Positions 36,021 to 48,554 are shown, numbered from the stretch's first letter. The stretch is DNA of 64,000 nucleotides from Pelecanus crispus (GCF_030463565.1 NC_134654.1:15392202-15456201); one strand, 5' to 3'. The notes: a model not told the origin generated them from the letters alone. Made by a program: numbers and translations.

Positions 36021-39000
36021 TACACAAGGGTTAGAGGGATGGGGTGCTACTATGAGCCCTCAACCTATCGCCCAGAGGCATGATGGGGATGCTGCAACAC
36101 AGGTGAAGTCTTGCGGAGATGAGCTGGGGGATTCTGAGATAGTTAGAGCTCACAAGGAAACCTTCGTGAAACACCCCAAGGGAAACAAGGGATGTTCCAC
36201 TAAGGCGGCGACACAGCCGACAGCCCAGATTAAATGCCTCTACACAAATGCACACAGCATGGGAAACAAACAGGAGTTGGAAGCTGCTGTGCTACTAGAA
36301 AGCTACAACCTGATTGCCATAACCGAAACTTGGTGGGATGAATCCCATGACTGGAATGTGGCTATCGATGGCTACAGGCTGTTCAGAAGGGACAGGCAAG
36401 GAAGGAGGGGCAGAGGCATTGCCCTCTATGAAAAGGAATCAGTACAGTGTGAAGAGCTGTCCCTGAAGAATAGCCACAAGCAGGTTGAAAGCTTATGGGT
36501 AAGAATCAGAGACAGAGGCAACAAAGGGAACCTTGTGGCTGGTGTCTACTACAGGCCGTCTGATCAAGGGGAGCCTACTGATGAAGTCTTCTTCCTCCAG
36601 CTCCAGGAGGCTTTGTGCTTGCAGACTCTTGTCCTGCTGAGGGACTTCAACCACCCCGACATTTGCTGGAAAAGCAACATGGTGAGCTGTAGGCAATCCA
36701 GGAGATTCTTGGAATGCATAGACGACAACTTCCTAAGCCAGGTAATAGACACCCCTACCTGAGGGGATGCAATACTGGACCTGATGGTCACCAATGCAAG
36801 TGAGCTCGTTGGTGACATCAAGACTGGAGGCAGACTGGGCTGCAGTGATCACATGTTGGTGGAGTTCACACTCCTGAGGGATATGGGAAAAGCAAGGAGT
36901 ACAATCAGGACCCTGAATTTTAGAAAAGCAAACTTCCAGCTCTTCAAGGAGTTAGTCAGAAGGACCCCTGGGAGGTGGTCCTCAGGGACAGGGGAACGGA
37001 ACAGAGCTGGCAGATCTTTAAGGACACCTTCCGTAGAGCGCAAGAGCTCTCAGACCCCAAGTGTAAGAAATCAGGCAAGGAAGGGAAGAGACCAGCATGG
37101 CTGAGTCAAGACATGGTGGTCAAACTAAAGAGCAAGAGGGAACTGCACAGGCAGTGGAAGCAGGGACAGATGTCCTGGGAAGACTACAGGGAAGCTGCCT
37201 TGAGAAGTTGTGTAGGGAGGAGGTCAGGAAGGCCAAGGTGTGGCTGGAGCTGAATTTGGCAAGGGATGTAAAGAATAACAAGAAAGGCTTCTACAGGTAT
37301 GTCAACCAGAAAAGGAAGGTTAAAGAAAGCATACCCCTCCCAATGAACAAGAATGGCGACCTAGTATCAACAGACAAGGAGAAGGCTGAGGTACTCAACA
37401 ATTTCTTTGCCTCAGTCTTCAACGGCAACCTCTCTCCTCACCCCTCCTGAGTTGATGGACCAAAAGATGGGGAGCAAGGGGGTAGATCCCCTCCCACTGT
37501 AAGGGAAGATCGGGTCTGAGACCACCTGAAGAACCTCAATGTACACAAGTCTATGGGACCAGATGAGATGCACCCTAGACTCCTGAGGGAATTGGCTGAT
37601 GTAGTTGCCAAGCCACTCTCCATGACATTTGAAAAATCATGGCAGTCAGGTGAAGTCCCTGGTGACTGGAAGAAAGGGAATATGTTGTGCCCATTTTTAA
37701 AAAGGGAAGAAAGGAGGACCCTGGGAACTACCGACCTGTCAGCCTGACCTCTGTGCCTGGGAAGATCATGGAACAGATCCTCCTAGAAGCTATGCTCAAG
37801 CACATGGAAGACACAAGGGTGATTTGAGACAGCCAGCACAGCTTCACCAAGGGCAAGTCCTGCCTGACCAACCTAGTGGCTTTCTATGAAGGAGTGACTG
37901 CATCAGTGGACAAGGGAAAAGCAATGGATGTCATCTATCTGGACTTCCATAAAGCCTTCAACATAGTCCCCCACAACATCCTTCTCTCTAAATTGGGGAG
38001 ATATGGGTTTGATGGGTAGACTGTTCAGTGGATAAGGAATTGGCTGCATGGTCACATCCAGAGGGTCGTGGTCAATGGCTTGATGTCCATGTGGAGACCA
38101 GTGACAAGTGGAGTCCCTCAGGGGTCCATACTGCGACCAGTGCTGTTTAATACCTTCATCAATAACATAGACAGTGGGATCAAGTGCACCCTCAGCAAGT
38201 TTGCAGACGACACCAGGCTGAGTGGTGCGGTTGACATGCCAGGAGGATGAGATGTCATCCAAAGGGACCTGGACAAGCTGGAGAGGTGGGCCTGTGTGAA
38301 CCTCATGAGGTTCAACAAGGCCAAATGCAAGGTCCTGCACCTGGGATGGGGCAACCCCCGATATCAATACAGGCTCAGAGATGAAGGGAATGAGAGCAGC
38401 CCTGTGGAGAAGGACTTGGGGATACTGGTGGATGAAAAGCTGGACATGAGCCGGCAATGTGCACTTGCAGCCCAGAAAGCCAACCGAATCCTGGGCAGCA
38501 TCAAAAGAAGCGTGGCCAGCAGGAGGTGATTCTGCCCCTCTACTCTGCTCTGGTGAGACCTCACCTGGAGTTCCGCGTCCAGCTGTGGAGCCCTCAGCAC
38601 AAGAAGGACATGGAACTGTTGGAGTGGGTCCAGAAGATGGCCACAAACATGATCTGAGGACTGGAGCACCTCTCCTACGAGGACAGGCTGAGAGAGTTAG
38701 GGTTGTTCAGCCTGGAGAAGAGAAGGCTGCGAGGACACCTTACTGCGGCCTTTCAGTACTTAAAGGGGGCCTATAGGAAAGATGGGTGCAATGTTTTTAG
38801 CAAGGTCTGTTGTGACAGGACAAGGAATAATGGTTTTAAACTGAAGAGGAATAGATTTAAACAGGATATAAGGAAGAAATTTTTTACAATGAGGGTGGTC
38901 AAGCACTGGCGTGGGTTTCCCAGAGAGGTAGCAGAGGCCCCATCCCTGGCAACATTCAAGGTCAGGTTGGACGGGGCTCTGAGCAACCTGATCTAGTTAA

Positions 39001-39095
39001 AGCTGTCCCTGCTCAGTGCAGGGGGATTGAGCTAGATGACCTCTAAAGGTCCCTTCCAACCCAAAGCATTCTATGATTCTATAATTCTATGATTC
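36021..39095 (+). mobile_element. Long CR1 LINE with decayed ORF2 (endonuclease + RT)
   Basis: The element spans nearly all of CR1 ORF2 and the 3' end but lacks ORF1. The first open block (36052-36762) is the AP-like endonuclease, with the catalytic Glu in AITETWW (36325) and DFNHP (36643); SDH (36844) follows the first break. Next come the linker and reverse transcriptase, with SGVPQGS (38107-38127) and the catalytic FADDT (38200-38214). A TGA at 36760 stands where related copies read PTRGD, and frameshifts near 36970 and 37230 and further stops near 37450, 37825, 38018 and 38248 break the frame, so it is dead. The 3' end carries 'gggattgagctagatgacc' and repeated ATTCTATG-type units (39069-39095), the CR1 hallmark. 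The exact 5' boundary is uncertain. Confidence 0.95.
36052..38529 (+). pseudogene. CR1 ORF2 endonuclease/reverse transcriptase, disrupted
   Basis: Broken coding region of the LINE at 36021-39095. ORF2 normally gives one protein of roughly 900-1000 residues that nicks DNA and copies the LINE RNA at the nick. Here pieces lie in all three plus frames: endonuclease in the frame of 36052, linker in frames of 36975 and 37097, RT palm with FADDT at 38200, and the C-terminal [19 protein letters not shown] block. At least one stop (36760) looks like a CGA-to-TGA change, typical of methylated CpG decay. The glycine before DFNHP is replaced by arginine. Confidence 0.9.
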
Positions 39096-39600
39096 TTTGG
39101 TCCACAACCTTGCACTGAAGGCTCAGAAGAGCTAAATGTTCTTTCTGGGTTACTGCAAGAACAGCAACAAAAAAGAAGTAGAGAGATCCACCTGCTGTCA
39201 AGACTTCATTGAAATCCAGTGACTAGATGGTAGAAAAATCTGCTCTTTAGTAGGGTCTTGTTTTGACATTTGTGGTTGTTCTCTGCTTCTGCCCTCAGAG
39301 TAATGAGTAACTGACTCTCCTCCACAGAAAGATTTATCTCATAGCAGGGATTGCAAAACTTCAGGAAAGATATCGGTATTGAACATAATCAGAGAAATTA
39401 GTACAAAATTTTCATCAGCCACCTCATACTGAACTAAAGCAAAGCAAAAGTGAAGTAAAACAACATTAAAAATTAGTTTATTTTAGAAGACAGTTTTCTA
39501 AACCATGTTTAGAAAAAAATAAATGCACTGGCATGACAGCATTAGATAAGCTACCACTCACAGTAGTGTGAAGGATCAAGGAGTCTATGACAAATGCAAA
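39096..39600. other. Noncoding spacer between two CR1 copies
   Basis: About 0.5 kb of AT-rich DNA with no recognised feature, lying between two CR1 elements in the same orientation. Confidence 0.5.
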
Positions 39601-40382
39601 CAAAAGGCCAAGTGCAAGGTCCTGTACCTGGGACAGGGCAACCCCCGGTATCAGTACATGTTGGGGGATGAAGAGATTGAGAGCAGCCCTGCGGAGAAGG
39701 ACTTGGGAGTACTGGTGGATGAAAAGCTGGACATGAGCTGGCAATGTGTGCTTGCAGCCCAGAAAGCCAACCGTATGCTGGGCTGCACCAAAAGAAGCGT
39801 GGCCAGCAGGTCAAGGGACGTGATTCTGCCCCTCTACTCTGCTCTGGTGAGACCTCACCTGGAGTACTGCGTCCAGCTCTGGGGCCCTCAGCACAAGAAG
39901 GACATGGACCTGCTGGAGCGGGTCCGGAAGAGGGCCACCAAAATGATCTGAGGGCTGGAACACCTCTCCTATGAGGCCAGGCTGAAAGAGTTGGGATTGT
40001 TTAGCCTAGAGAAGAGAAGGCTGCAAGGAGACCTTATTGCGACCTTCCAATACTTAAAGGGGGCCTACAGGAAAGATGGGGAGAATCTTTTTAATAAGGC
40101 CTGTTGTGACAGGACAAGGAATAACGGATTTAAACTAAAGAAGAATAGATTTAGACTAGACATTAGAAAGAAGTTTTTTACAATGAGGGTGGTCAAGCAC
40201 TGGAACAGGTTGCCCAGAGAGGTGGTAGAGGCCCCATCCCTGGCAACATTCAAGGTCAAGTTGGATGGGGCTCTGAGCAACCGGATCTAGTTAAAGCTGT
40301 CTCTGCTCAGTGCAGGGGGGTTGGACTAGATGACCTCTAAGGGTCCCTTCCAACCCAAAGCATTCTATGATTCTATGATTCC
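39601..40382 (+). mobile_element. CR1 LINE 3' fragment
   Basis: 5'-truncated CR1 covering the end of ORF2 and the 3' end. It starts at the [18 protein letters not shown] block (near 39606), continues through [19 protein letters not shown] and [18 protein letters not shown], has a stop after KRATKMI (39949) and the later [19 protein letters not shown] block (near 40140), and ends ctatgattctatgattc. The 127-codon open frame from 39568 runs through most of it. It closely resembles the end of the neighbouring element at 36021-39095 and probably belongs to the same young subfamily. Confidence 0.95.
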
Positions 40383-41460
40383 CCTTAGACTGTCAATGAC
40401 AGAGTTTCATAAGATGTTTAATTGACTGGATTTCAATATGTATATAATATAACACACTGAGAAAATTTCCATTTGACATGAAAAATAAATGCCACTATCT
40501 GCTTAGCTTCAATGGCAAAAGACTGTCTTGCTTGCCTGTGTAGACTCAGACATTTGCAGTATAGTAGGTGCCACTGTCTAAAATGCAACTTCTGGTCTAA
40601 ATTGGTCTTCTGGACTTGTCTTCCTATGCAAAGATATAGCTACCTCTCTAAGTGATAAACCCTTCTCTACAAAAGATGTCATGGTCATGGAAAGAAGTGC
40701 CACTTCTTTCCATATGGTACAGATTGAAAATCAAAATGAATACCTTGAACCATGAGAATGACCATTCTGGGCCAGACCAAATGTCAAGTCAGTCCAGAAG
40801 GTGCCTAAAGCAGTTTTCTAGTGTAGTCCCATAGCATATTACATGCCCTATTGCCATTTCTATCAGAAGGCCAGAAGCCTTGGGGTAGCTTAACAATACA
40901 AGGACTCCTCAGAGCTTGCCTGGACTTGTTGAGTCTTGAGCTTAACACTGTTTAGATGAAGCAGCAAGTTTCCCAAAAGTCTGGAGACGAATGCCTAACT
41001 TGTTTTAAGCTTTAGCACAGTTTGTGTGAAGAAATTATACCCTATATGTTAATTTCTAAATAAAACAGGTGATCATTGGGTAACTAGATTTATGGACTAA
41101 AAAAAAAAAAAAAAAGAAATACTAATAACAGCCTGTTCAATATCTTAAAAAAATAATGTCAAGAGGACCCAAGATGGAGGATGAAGAAACCCCACTAGCA
41201 ATGTCATACTCTTCCTGGCAAAGAACTCAGGATGCCAAAGACTCACTTTATCGGGAAGGATCCTTGACCTCATAAGACTGGAAAAATGAGAACTCAGGAT
41301 TTTTAAAAAAGGTGCAGATACTATTAAATTTGTGCTTTATCCATTTTGACTGCATCACTAAGCACCACTGGGAGAAACTGGACAATTTAGATAGTAGGTA
41401 TTAGTGACTGGACGAGTAATATGTATTGTATTTTCATCAGATTGTTGAAACACTGATGAG
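40383..41460. other. Noncoding, nothing recognised
   Basis: AT-rich DNA following the CR1, with an A-run at 41099-41115. No gene or repeat recognised. Confidence 0.5.
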
Positions 41461-43740
41461 ACTAACAATAAATTTTCTTGGATTCATGTGTGTCTTGCCA
41501 CTGACATCTGGGGATACACTGGGTGTGTAGGTTGGTGGCATGGTCCACTGCACACCCACAGGACAGCGATCTCAGTACTGCTCTCATTCTCCCAATAGCT
41601 CCAGCTATATGGGGAGTATTTTTCCCTGCCCATGTCCCAGACACAGTTGACCTTGCAGATGGACACTGTGTACTCTGTGTCCTCCAAGGACCAGGAGCTG
41701 CTCTCATCCCTTAGGAAGCAAGAATACTGTGGGGTGGAAGAGATGCTGGACTCCAAGGAGGAAACCTCCACCTTCTGCCCTAAGGTGGGGTCAGCACTTT
41801 ACCTTGCTGGCATGGGAGGTGAGGTCAGGGTGCTGTCGGGCTCATGGCACCTATATCCACAAGGAAAGCAGCCCCAGACTTCCTGCTGCCAGCTTAAGAT
41901 GATGACTCTTCCTCCCCAGGAGCTTCTCTCTCTTGTCTCTCTTCATAAGAACAGCCTTGCCAAGTAGCAGGCTCCATGCTGTCCACCCCTGCCCAGAAGC
42001 ACATCCATCTCTGCTGCCTTCTTCCTTAGCTGCTGCCTTCCTCCTTATCCACTGCCTCAGCCTCTCTGTTCTGCAACCAAGGGAAGCAGTTGTGAGCCTG
42101 GGCTCAGCACCACCTCACCCCTCTATCCTCCCCCAGGCATCCTGGGACACTGGCTGGCACTGGAAGGAGCCACAGCTCCAAAAGGGTAATCTTTGGCTTC
42201 CCACCCCCAGCCAAGCTCCTGCAGACCTGGCCACACACTCATGTGAGTTGATGGAGGGGATGCTCAGGTCTTTTTTCTGCTCTTCTCATCTCACTGCTCT
42301 ACCTGCTGGGCAGCAGAGCTGCTCTGCTGGTGTCTCTCTCTCCTCCACCACAGAGATAGCAGGTGAGGAAATGATCCATATGGCCTGTGAAAACAAAGGC
42401 AGCTCTTGCTCACAGGGCCAGAAGAGCTTCTATTACCCAGCTATCACTGCTGGTGCTGCACTGGGATGGACGCATCTCCTAGCACCTAACACCCTCCTAG
42501 GAAGCTGCCTGGCTGTGTGTCCCGTGTGCTGGGAACTGGGACAGAGGGTGGAACACAGGCAGGGACCTATCAGAGGGTGCCTCCCCTCTGGACACTGCCC
42601 CCATCACTGAGGGGAACAGGAGCCAGAAGGCACGGAAAGGCCCTCATACAGCACTACCAAGACTCTGGTCTGCCCTCTTGGGCATCTCCAGTCATCTCTC
42701 TGGAAAACACTCATTTCCTCACCTCATCACAGCACTCACAGTTGCCCTGGGACCACAGTCAGCCCCCAAAGGCTGGTAACAGAAAGAAGAGGAAGCACGT
42801 TCCCATGCAATACTTGCTAACACTGGCCCTGCCAGGTACCAGCACCCACGATCCGTGAAGCTGTCCTGAGCATTTCCTGGGGGTTTGCACTGGGACTTAG
42901 ATGTTCAGGGGCTGCCCTGGTCACAGCGCAACTCCCTCCAGAGCAAGTACTGTGATCTTCGCCCCACACTCCCTCAAGCCTGTCCTCCTCCAGGAGAATT
43001 TTGTGCTGCTGGTCTGTGCCCAGGCTCCCAAGTCAACCCAGTCCCACGGCTGCAGCCCTGCCACAGATGTGCCCTTGCAGTTCCCTGTGCCCGTGTATGA
43101 AGCCCAGATGCAGGAATGACTCCTCATCTCCTCCAAAGTCACTTGGGCCAGGTTCATTTGTAGCCATCAGGTATTCACTGTTCCAACCCAGGTTCCTTGC
43201 AGCCCTCTTTGTCAGCTCTGGGGAAGGGAACAAAGAAAACAGCTCTTATGCAGCATGCCTTGATGCTCTTGGGATACTACTTGAAGGACAAGGCTCCCAC
43301 CTAGACCACAGCCTGGGTAGGAGCCCCTAAGCAGAGCTCCCACCAGGAATCACCCTCTGCACTGAGGCCATGTCAAGCTCCTGCCCACAGCCCCTTCCCC
43401 ATGCAGGCTGGAGGCTAGAGCCCATCAAGTTCCTGACCAGTAACTGGTTTGCACTCCTCCAGCTTTGTATCAGCAGTGGCACCTCCCCAGAAGATGGCAT
43501 CCCCCTGTTGTTTGCATAACCTGCACAGGGGGACAGATGGGCCCACAACACACCTGGTCCAGGGAGTCACTTGGGCACAGCAAAGCCCTCACAATGGCCA
43601 CCCTCCTTCCCCTGGCCCTGCAGGAAATATTGTCCTTCTCATGCTGGAGCAGGCACACCCTTATGGGACTGTGGCCCATGGATACATCCATGCAGGGGAA
43701 AGGACAAGGGTAGGAGTTCATTGTAAATGTTAAACCCTCA
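41461..43740. other. GC-rich stretch with several open frames, no gene recognised
   Basis: Clearly more GC-rich than its surroundings, with several medium open frames, the longest 225 codons at 41933-42610 on plus. Another at 42901-43119 on plus has a regular, protein-like look (LLQENFVLLVCAQ, then QFPVPVYEAQMQ). Frames overlap on both strands and I recognise no domain. It could be a small cluster of exons, a degenerate gene, or simply GC-rich noncoding DNA, where long open frames arise by chance. Codon-level conservation in other birds would decide. Confidence 0.3.
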
Positions 43741-44889
43741 TTGAAAGGGTGAAGAGGTGGAGACTGTAATAGATATACCTTTGAATTGTTGTAGCCCATG
43801 ATTTGTATTACATGTTATAGGAAGTAGTATAGCAAGAACACAAAACAGTGGAGGACTAGCCTCACAAGAAGACATGCAAATGAAGCAGTGAGCCAACCTT
43901 AGCTGGATCTGGTACCAAATAACTCCAAAAATCATGCCATCTCTCCTGTCCTATGTGACCATCATAATAGATGGAACCCAAGTCACGGACTATATGAGCT
44001 CAATGGATATTTTATGCACATTTTGCAGGGGTGGCCCATAGACCACCCCGTCATAGGAAATTATATTTGTGTATATATCAAAAGACAGGGACACAGGTAG
44101 TGTTTAATAAGGATGTATTGGACACTGTGAGACCAGTGCATGACTTAAATTGTGTGGAATAAGGGGTGGAGATGGTACTGCTTTTGGCTAGGATGGTGAT
44201 AATGGAAGCTCTGATGAGCTCATCATTCCATATTCTTTTTGCATTCACCAGCACTTCATGTAAAGAATGCAATGAAGAAAGACCTCATTGTACTAACAGA
44301 TTCCATTTTAACAAGCCAGCAATGTGATTCCAGCATGAAGGAAGCAGAGGCAGTCCCTAGCTGTATCAATCAAGAAATTTTACTTGACGCAGTAAACACT
44401 GAATAAGCATGATGTTTCATGCTATAATTATGGCTACAGCCTCCTGTGAACCCCAGAAAGTATTATCCTGCTACATCTGTGCCTTTGAATCCATGTTCAC
44501 TGTCTGAAAGAGATGCTAGTGTGCTTTTGATAGATGTAGGAAGTGGTCTTTTCTTAATAATGTAGCCAAAATTAACTCTGACTAAAGATCCTGTTTAAAA
44601 AATGGGACTAATTTAAGAGAAAATAACTCTGAGCTAAATGAGAGAAATTGAACAAAAGGGTTCTGGATCAGAATACCAATTACCAAAAAGGCAGATAAAG
44701 AGGTATTTTACACGAGTTGTAGTCCCTGATGGGCTCCAACACTTTGCTGTAAGATCTGTTGGTGTGTCCCCACTGCACGTAGCACTGCATGAGCAGGATT
44801 TGCTGGGTTGTGAGCAGGTCCAACTCTGCTGCAGGTCACACCTCAACATCTGAATGCAATGAGTATTGAAGGCCATGGCTTGGCAGCCA
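43741..44889. other. Noncoding, nothing recognised
   Basis: AT-richer DNA up to the left boundary of duplicated copy B. No exon or repeat family recognised. Confidence 0.45.
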
Positions 44890-45965
44890 TGGGGTGGATG
44901 AATGGAGTGCCATGCACAGTGGCTGCATCTGAAGCTTCCTGTGTTCAGCCTGTCCACCCGTGTAAAGAGAGGGTTGTCCTCCCTCCCATGGAGTAGAGCC
45001 TGCCCTGGCACCAGAGCAGCAGCACACAGGCTCCAAGCTTTCTGTGGCACAGCCTCTTCTCAGCTGATCCTGAGTGGGACCTGTAGCCATTAGTCAGTAG
45101 TAATGATGTCAATAGTAATTTTCAAAGAAAATATAATTTTTCAGAGGCTTATATCACACATTTACCGTAGGCAGAAGGTGGGAAGGACATCCCCTGGAAA
45201 TGCATAAAGTATCAGTAATTTTGAGTTGGGACCATACAGGGACACAAGATAAAGTTGCTCCTTCCCCTGCCACACATGAAGTGTGCAATGATTTCTTAAA
45301 ATGGACCAAGCTGAAATGGGTGCCCCGCAGGGTCTGACTTGTTATGAAAATGGCTGTTCTATACTGGGCTCAAGAATCCAATAGCAAACACTTCTCTGAG
45401 GACCCCAGCCCAGAGAGTTATTTTTACAGATGCTAGTGTCATTGCTTCTTGGAGTTGGGTTTCAGCAGAAAGAAGCTAGTGTTTCACTGACATCTTAAGT
45501 TATGAAGGAGAGTGTTGAGCACTCTGAGGAGTGAGTGAAACATTTGGCTCTACCAGCTGCATAGGGAATATGATCTGAGCTGAATATAAGAACTGAGGGA
45601 TTTACACATTTATTTCAAACATCGTAAGTTCATTTTAAGAACTGATTCTCCCTGCACACACATATACTCACACTTGCATGTACCCACACACCACTTACGG
45701 TGCTTTAACATTTTCCTTCAGGGATGGTCTTACTGTTGCTTTGCAGAGCCTGGAGTCTTCCTGGAAAGAAATCTCTACATGAGGTACAGAGTGGCTACAT
45801 TTTCCACAAACTTTTCTGAACATGACTGTCATGACCATACTTTTCTACCCTGTTTCATCATATGCCCAGCTCTCTTTGGTAAGAAAAGAAGTTGGTACAG
45901 GAGAATGAAAACTTATCTCAGTTGATCAGATAAAAGAGTGTCTGGTAGAGAGATTTCTCGACCAC

Positions 45966-46543
45966 TGTCCTGGTTTCGGCTGGGATAGAGTTAATTTTCT
46001 TCCTAGCAGCAGGCATAGTGCTGTGTTTTGGATTTAGTAGGAGAAGAATGTTGATAACATGCTGATGTTTTTAGTTGTTGCTGAGTACTGCTTATGCTAG
46101 TCAAGGACTTTTTCAGCTTCCCATGCTCTGCCAGGTACACAAGAAACTGGGAGGGGACACAGACAGAATAGTTGATCCAAACTGACCAAAGGGCTATTCC
46201 ATACCATATGATGTCATGCTCAGTATATAAACTGGGGGGGGGGGGGGGGGGGGGGTGGCCAGGGAGCAGCAATTGCTGCTCGGGAACTGTCTGGGTATTG
46301 GTCGGCGGGTGGTGAGCAATTGCATTGTGCATCACTTGCTTTGTATATTATTGTTATCAGTATTATATTGTTATTATTATCATTACTGTTTTACTTTATT
46401 TCAATTATTAAACTGTTCTTATCTCAACCCAGGAGTGTTTCTCACTCTTACTCCTCCGATTCTCTCCCCCATCCCATCGGGGTAGGGGAGGTGAGCGAGC
46501 GGCTGCGTGGTGCTTAGTTGCTGGCTGGGGCTAAACCACGACA
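45966..46543 (+). mobile_element. Solo LTR, ERVL-like, with 5-bp TSD
   Basis: 578 bp, starting TGTCCTGGTTTCGGCTGGGA and ending AAACCACGACA, flanked by ACCAC at 45961-45965 and 46544-46548. The TATA-like box (tatataaactgg) lies at about 46225, followed directly by a run of 22 G (46234-46255). The corresponding site in duplicated copy A (near 9360) has no LTR, so this insertion postdates the duplication. Same family as 6587, 23053 and 30603. Confidence 0.94.
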
Positions 46544-48060
46544 ACCACTTATTTTGCCCTGAAATGTGGATTTCCTTCCTTGGCAGCAGGATTGAGGTGG
46601 TAGATATGTTCTACACACACACACTTTGTTCTGTCTTGAATACTGCTGGAGGGAGGTCTCATATGTGGCATCAGTGTTACTTAGGGAAGCAGCAGCATCA
46701 CACGGTAGGCAAAGCACAGGTACTACTGATAAATGGCTGCAGGAGTTTCTTTGTCCCTTCAGTCTTCAATACCAAAGGCCTTACAAACCTTAACTTAGCA
46801 AAACTATGTGGGAAATTTTCCTGAATTTTACAATGCAAGATATCGCTTATCAGCATAGTCTATGCTCAGAAGTGCTTTGTTATCCCTCCATTACAGCATT
46901 ACCAATCAGCCCTCAGATCTTTTAGGAAAAAGGATAATGCAAGTGCAGTTGTAGTTTTGGTTACCCATCCTTACAAGAACATCAGGTGAGGAAGAACAAC
47001 CCCTTCTCATTGTCTATAGCAGGAACATTATGGATGGTCTGAACAGCTATGCTTGTTGAGTTCCCAGTATTTGTCCACAAAGATGTGGGTTTTCTGATCA
47101 GGAGAAGCTGGTACTTTCTTTCCCTCAAGAGATACTAAACTCTTCCAAGTCATGACAGCCAGCATTGCAGAGAACACTGCATATCTCCTTTTAGCCTGAG
47201 TTATGTGGTCATAATCAAACACCAAGAACTACGCACATTGCTTCTGGGGTGTCAGACAAGTCTATCTACACACAAAACCAAGGATTAACTCCTTCACAGG
47301 CCAGCAAAGAATGCTTAGTCTGCATTGTAGTAGAAAGATGTACAGACTATTTACCCCGAAGTGCCCAGGGAGAGTGAGACAGATGTCCCCCCAACATGGG
47401 ACAAGAAAAGAACTGATTTTCTTCCCATCCCAAGTCTTTTTCTTCACACACAAGGGTATGGAGAGCAGAAATAGCAAACATTCTTAGGCTAGTATTTCTA
47501 TACTGTTCTCATGCCAGCTCCATTCCAGACCTGATCCCTGGTACAGAATACAGTTTTGTGCCATCCCCTTGTCTACACAGTAGTAACCTAGCAGAAAGAA
47601 AGAATATCAAAGAGCTACATAATTCTTCAGAGGAAACAGAAGAGAGATAAAAAAGTATTACAAAATATGTATTACAGTCAGAGACAACAAATGACATGCA
47701 GGCCATCTGACCAGAAGGGGGGCAGCCCTGTCTATGGCTGCCTTGGGAGTGCACATACTGACAGGGCTAAAGGCATCAGGTATAAAAATTTGCCATAAGG
47801 GTGACTTGCCCCTGAAGAAGGATAAGAAGGTCTGTTCAGACAGGAGACTTCGGTACACTTCTATGTGTATCCAAACAGACCCTGAACAGTCAATCCTGCT
47901 GCTAACCCATTATTTCTTGTTTCCCAAATACTGTGCAGACCCCACCCTAGAACTGCTTATCCCGCCAGCCTAAGCACTTCCTAAAGTACTTCCTCTCCAT
48001 CAGCATGCTTGTTAGGAACCTCTACCTTGAACTATATAGCTGGTTCAAGCCAAAATAATC

Positions 48061-48350
48061 ACTACATGGCCTGCAGTGATAGGACAAGGGCTAATGGTTT
48101 TAAGCTAAAAGAAGGTAGATTCAGACTAGATATAAGGAAAAAAATTTTTACAGTGAAGGTGGTGAAACACTGGAACAGGTTGCCCAGAGAGGTGGTAGAT
48201 GCCCCATCCCTGGAAACATTCAAGGTCAGGTTGGATGGGTCTCTGAGCAACCTGATGTAGTTGAAGATATCCCTGCTCATTGCTGGGGGGTTGGACTAGA
48301 TGACCTTTAAAAGACCCTTCCAACCCAAGCTGTTCTATGATTCTATAATG
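48061..48350 (+). mobile_element. CR1 LINE 3' tail fragment
   Basis: It carries the last ORF2 codons ([20 protein letters not shown] block near 48118, then [20 protein letters not shown]) and the 3' end with 'ggttggactagatgacc' and ttctatgattctat. It is heavily 5'-truncated, which is normal for CR1. It lies inside copy B of the segmental duplication and has no counterpart in copy A. Confidence 0.93.
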
Positions 48351-48554
48351 TTGATTGTCTTGTGCTTTCTCACTTTTTATATTGAGATGGCACTGCACAG
48401 CACTGTGGCTATGCTGGGTAACATTGGGCTAAAATGCCCCGTCTTTATAGCAGTTCTGAGAAACTGGTGAATCACAGGACTGGGCCAAGTCCTGTGGAAA
48501 ACTGGCTTTTTGTCTCCTCAGCAATAATCTGCAAACTGCCAGACTTTTCTTAGT

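Noticed and set aside
37903-38646. 247-codon minus-strand open frame
   Set aside because: It lies opposite the CR1 reverse transcriptase, whose plus-strand motifs (SGVPQGS, FADDT) explain the sequence.
41933-42610. 225-codon plus-strand frame as a gene
   Set aside because: No domain recognised, proline/serine-rich chance-like composition and competing frames; kept only as a GC-rich region to check.
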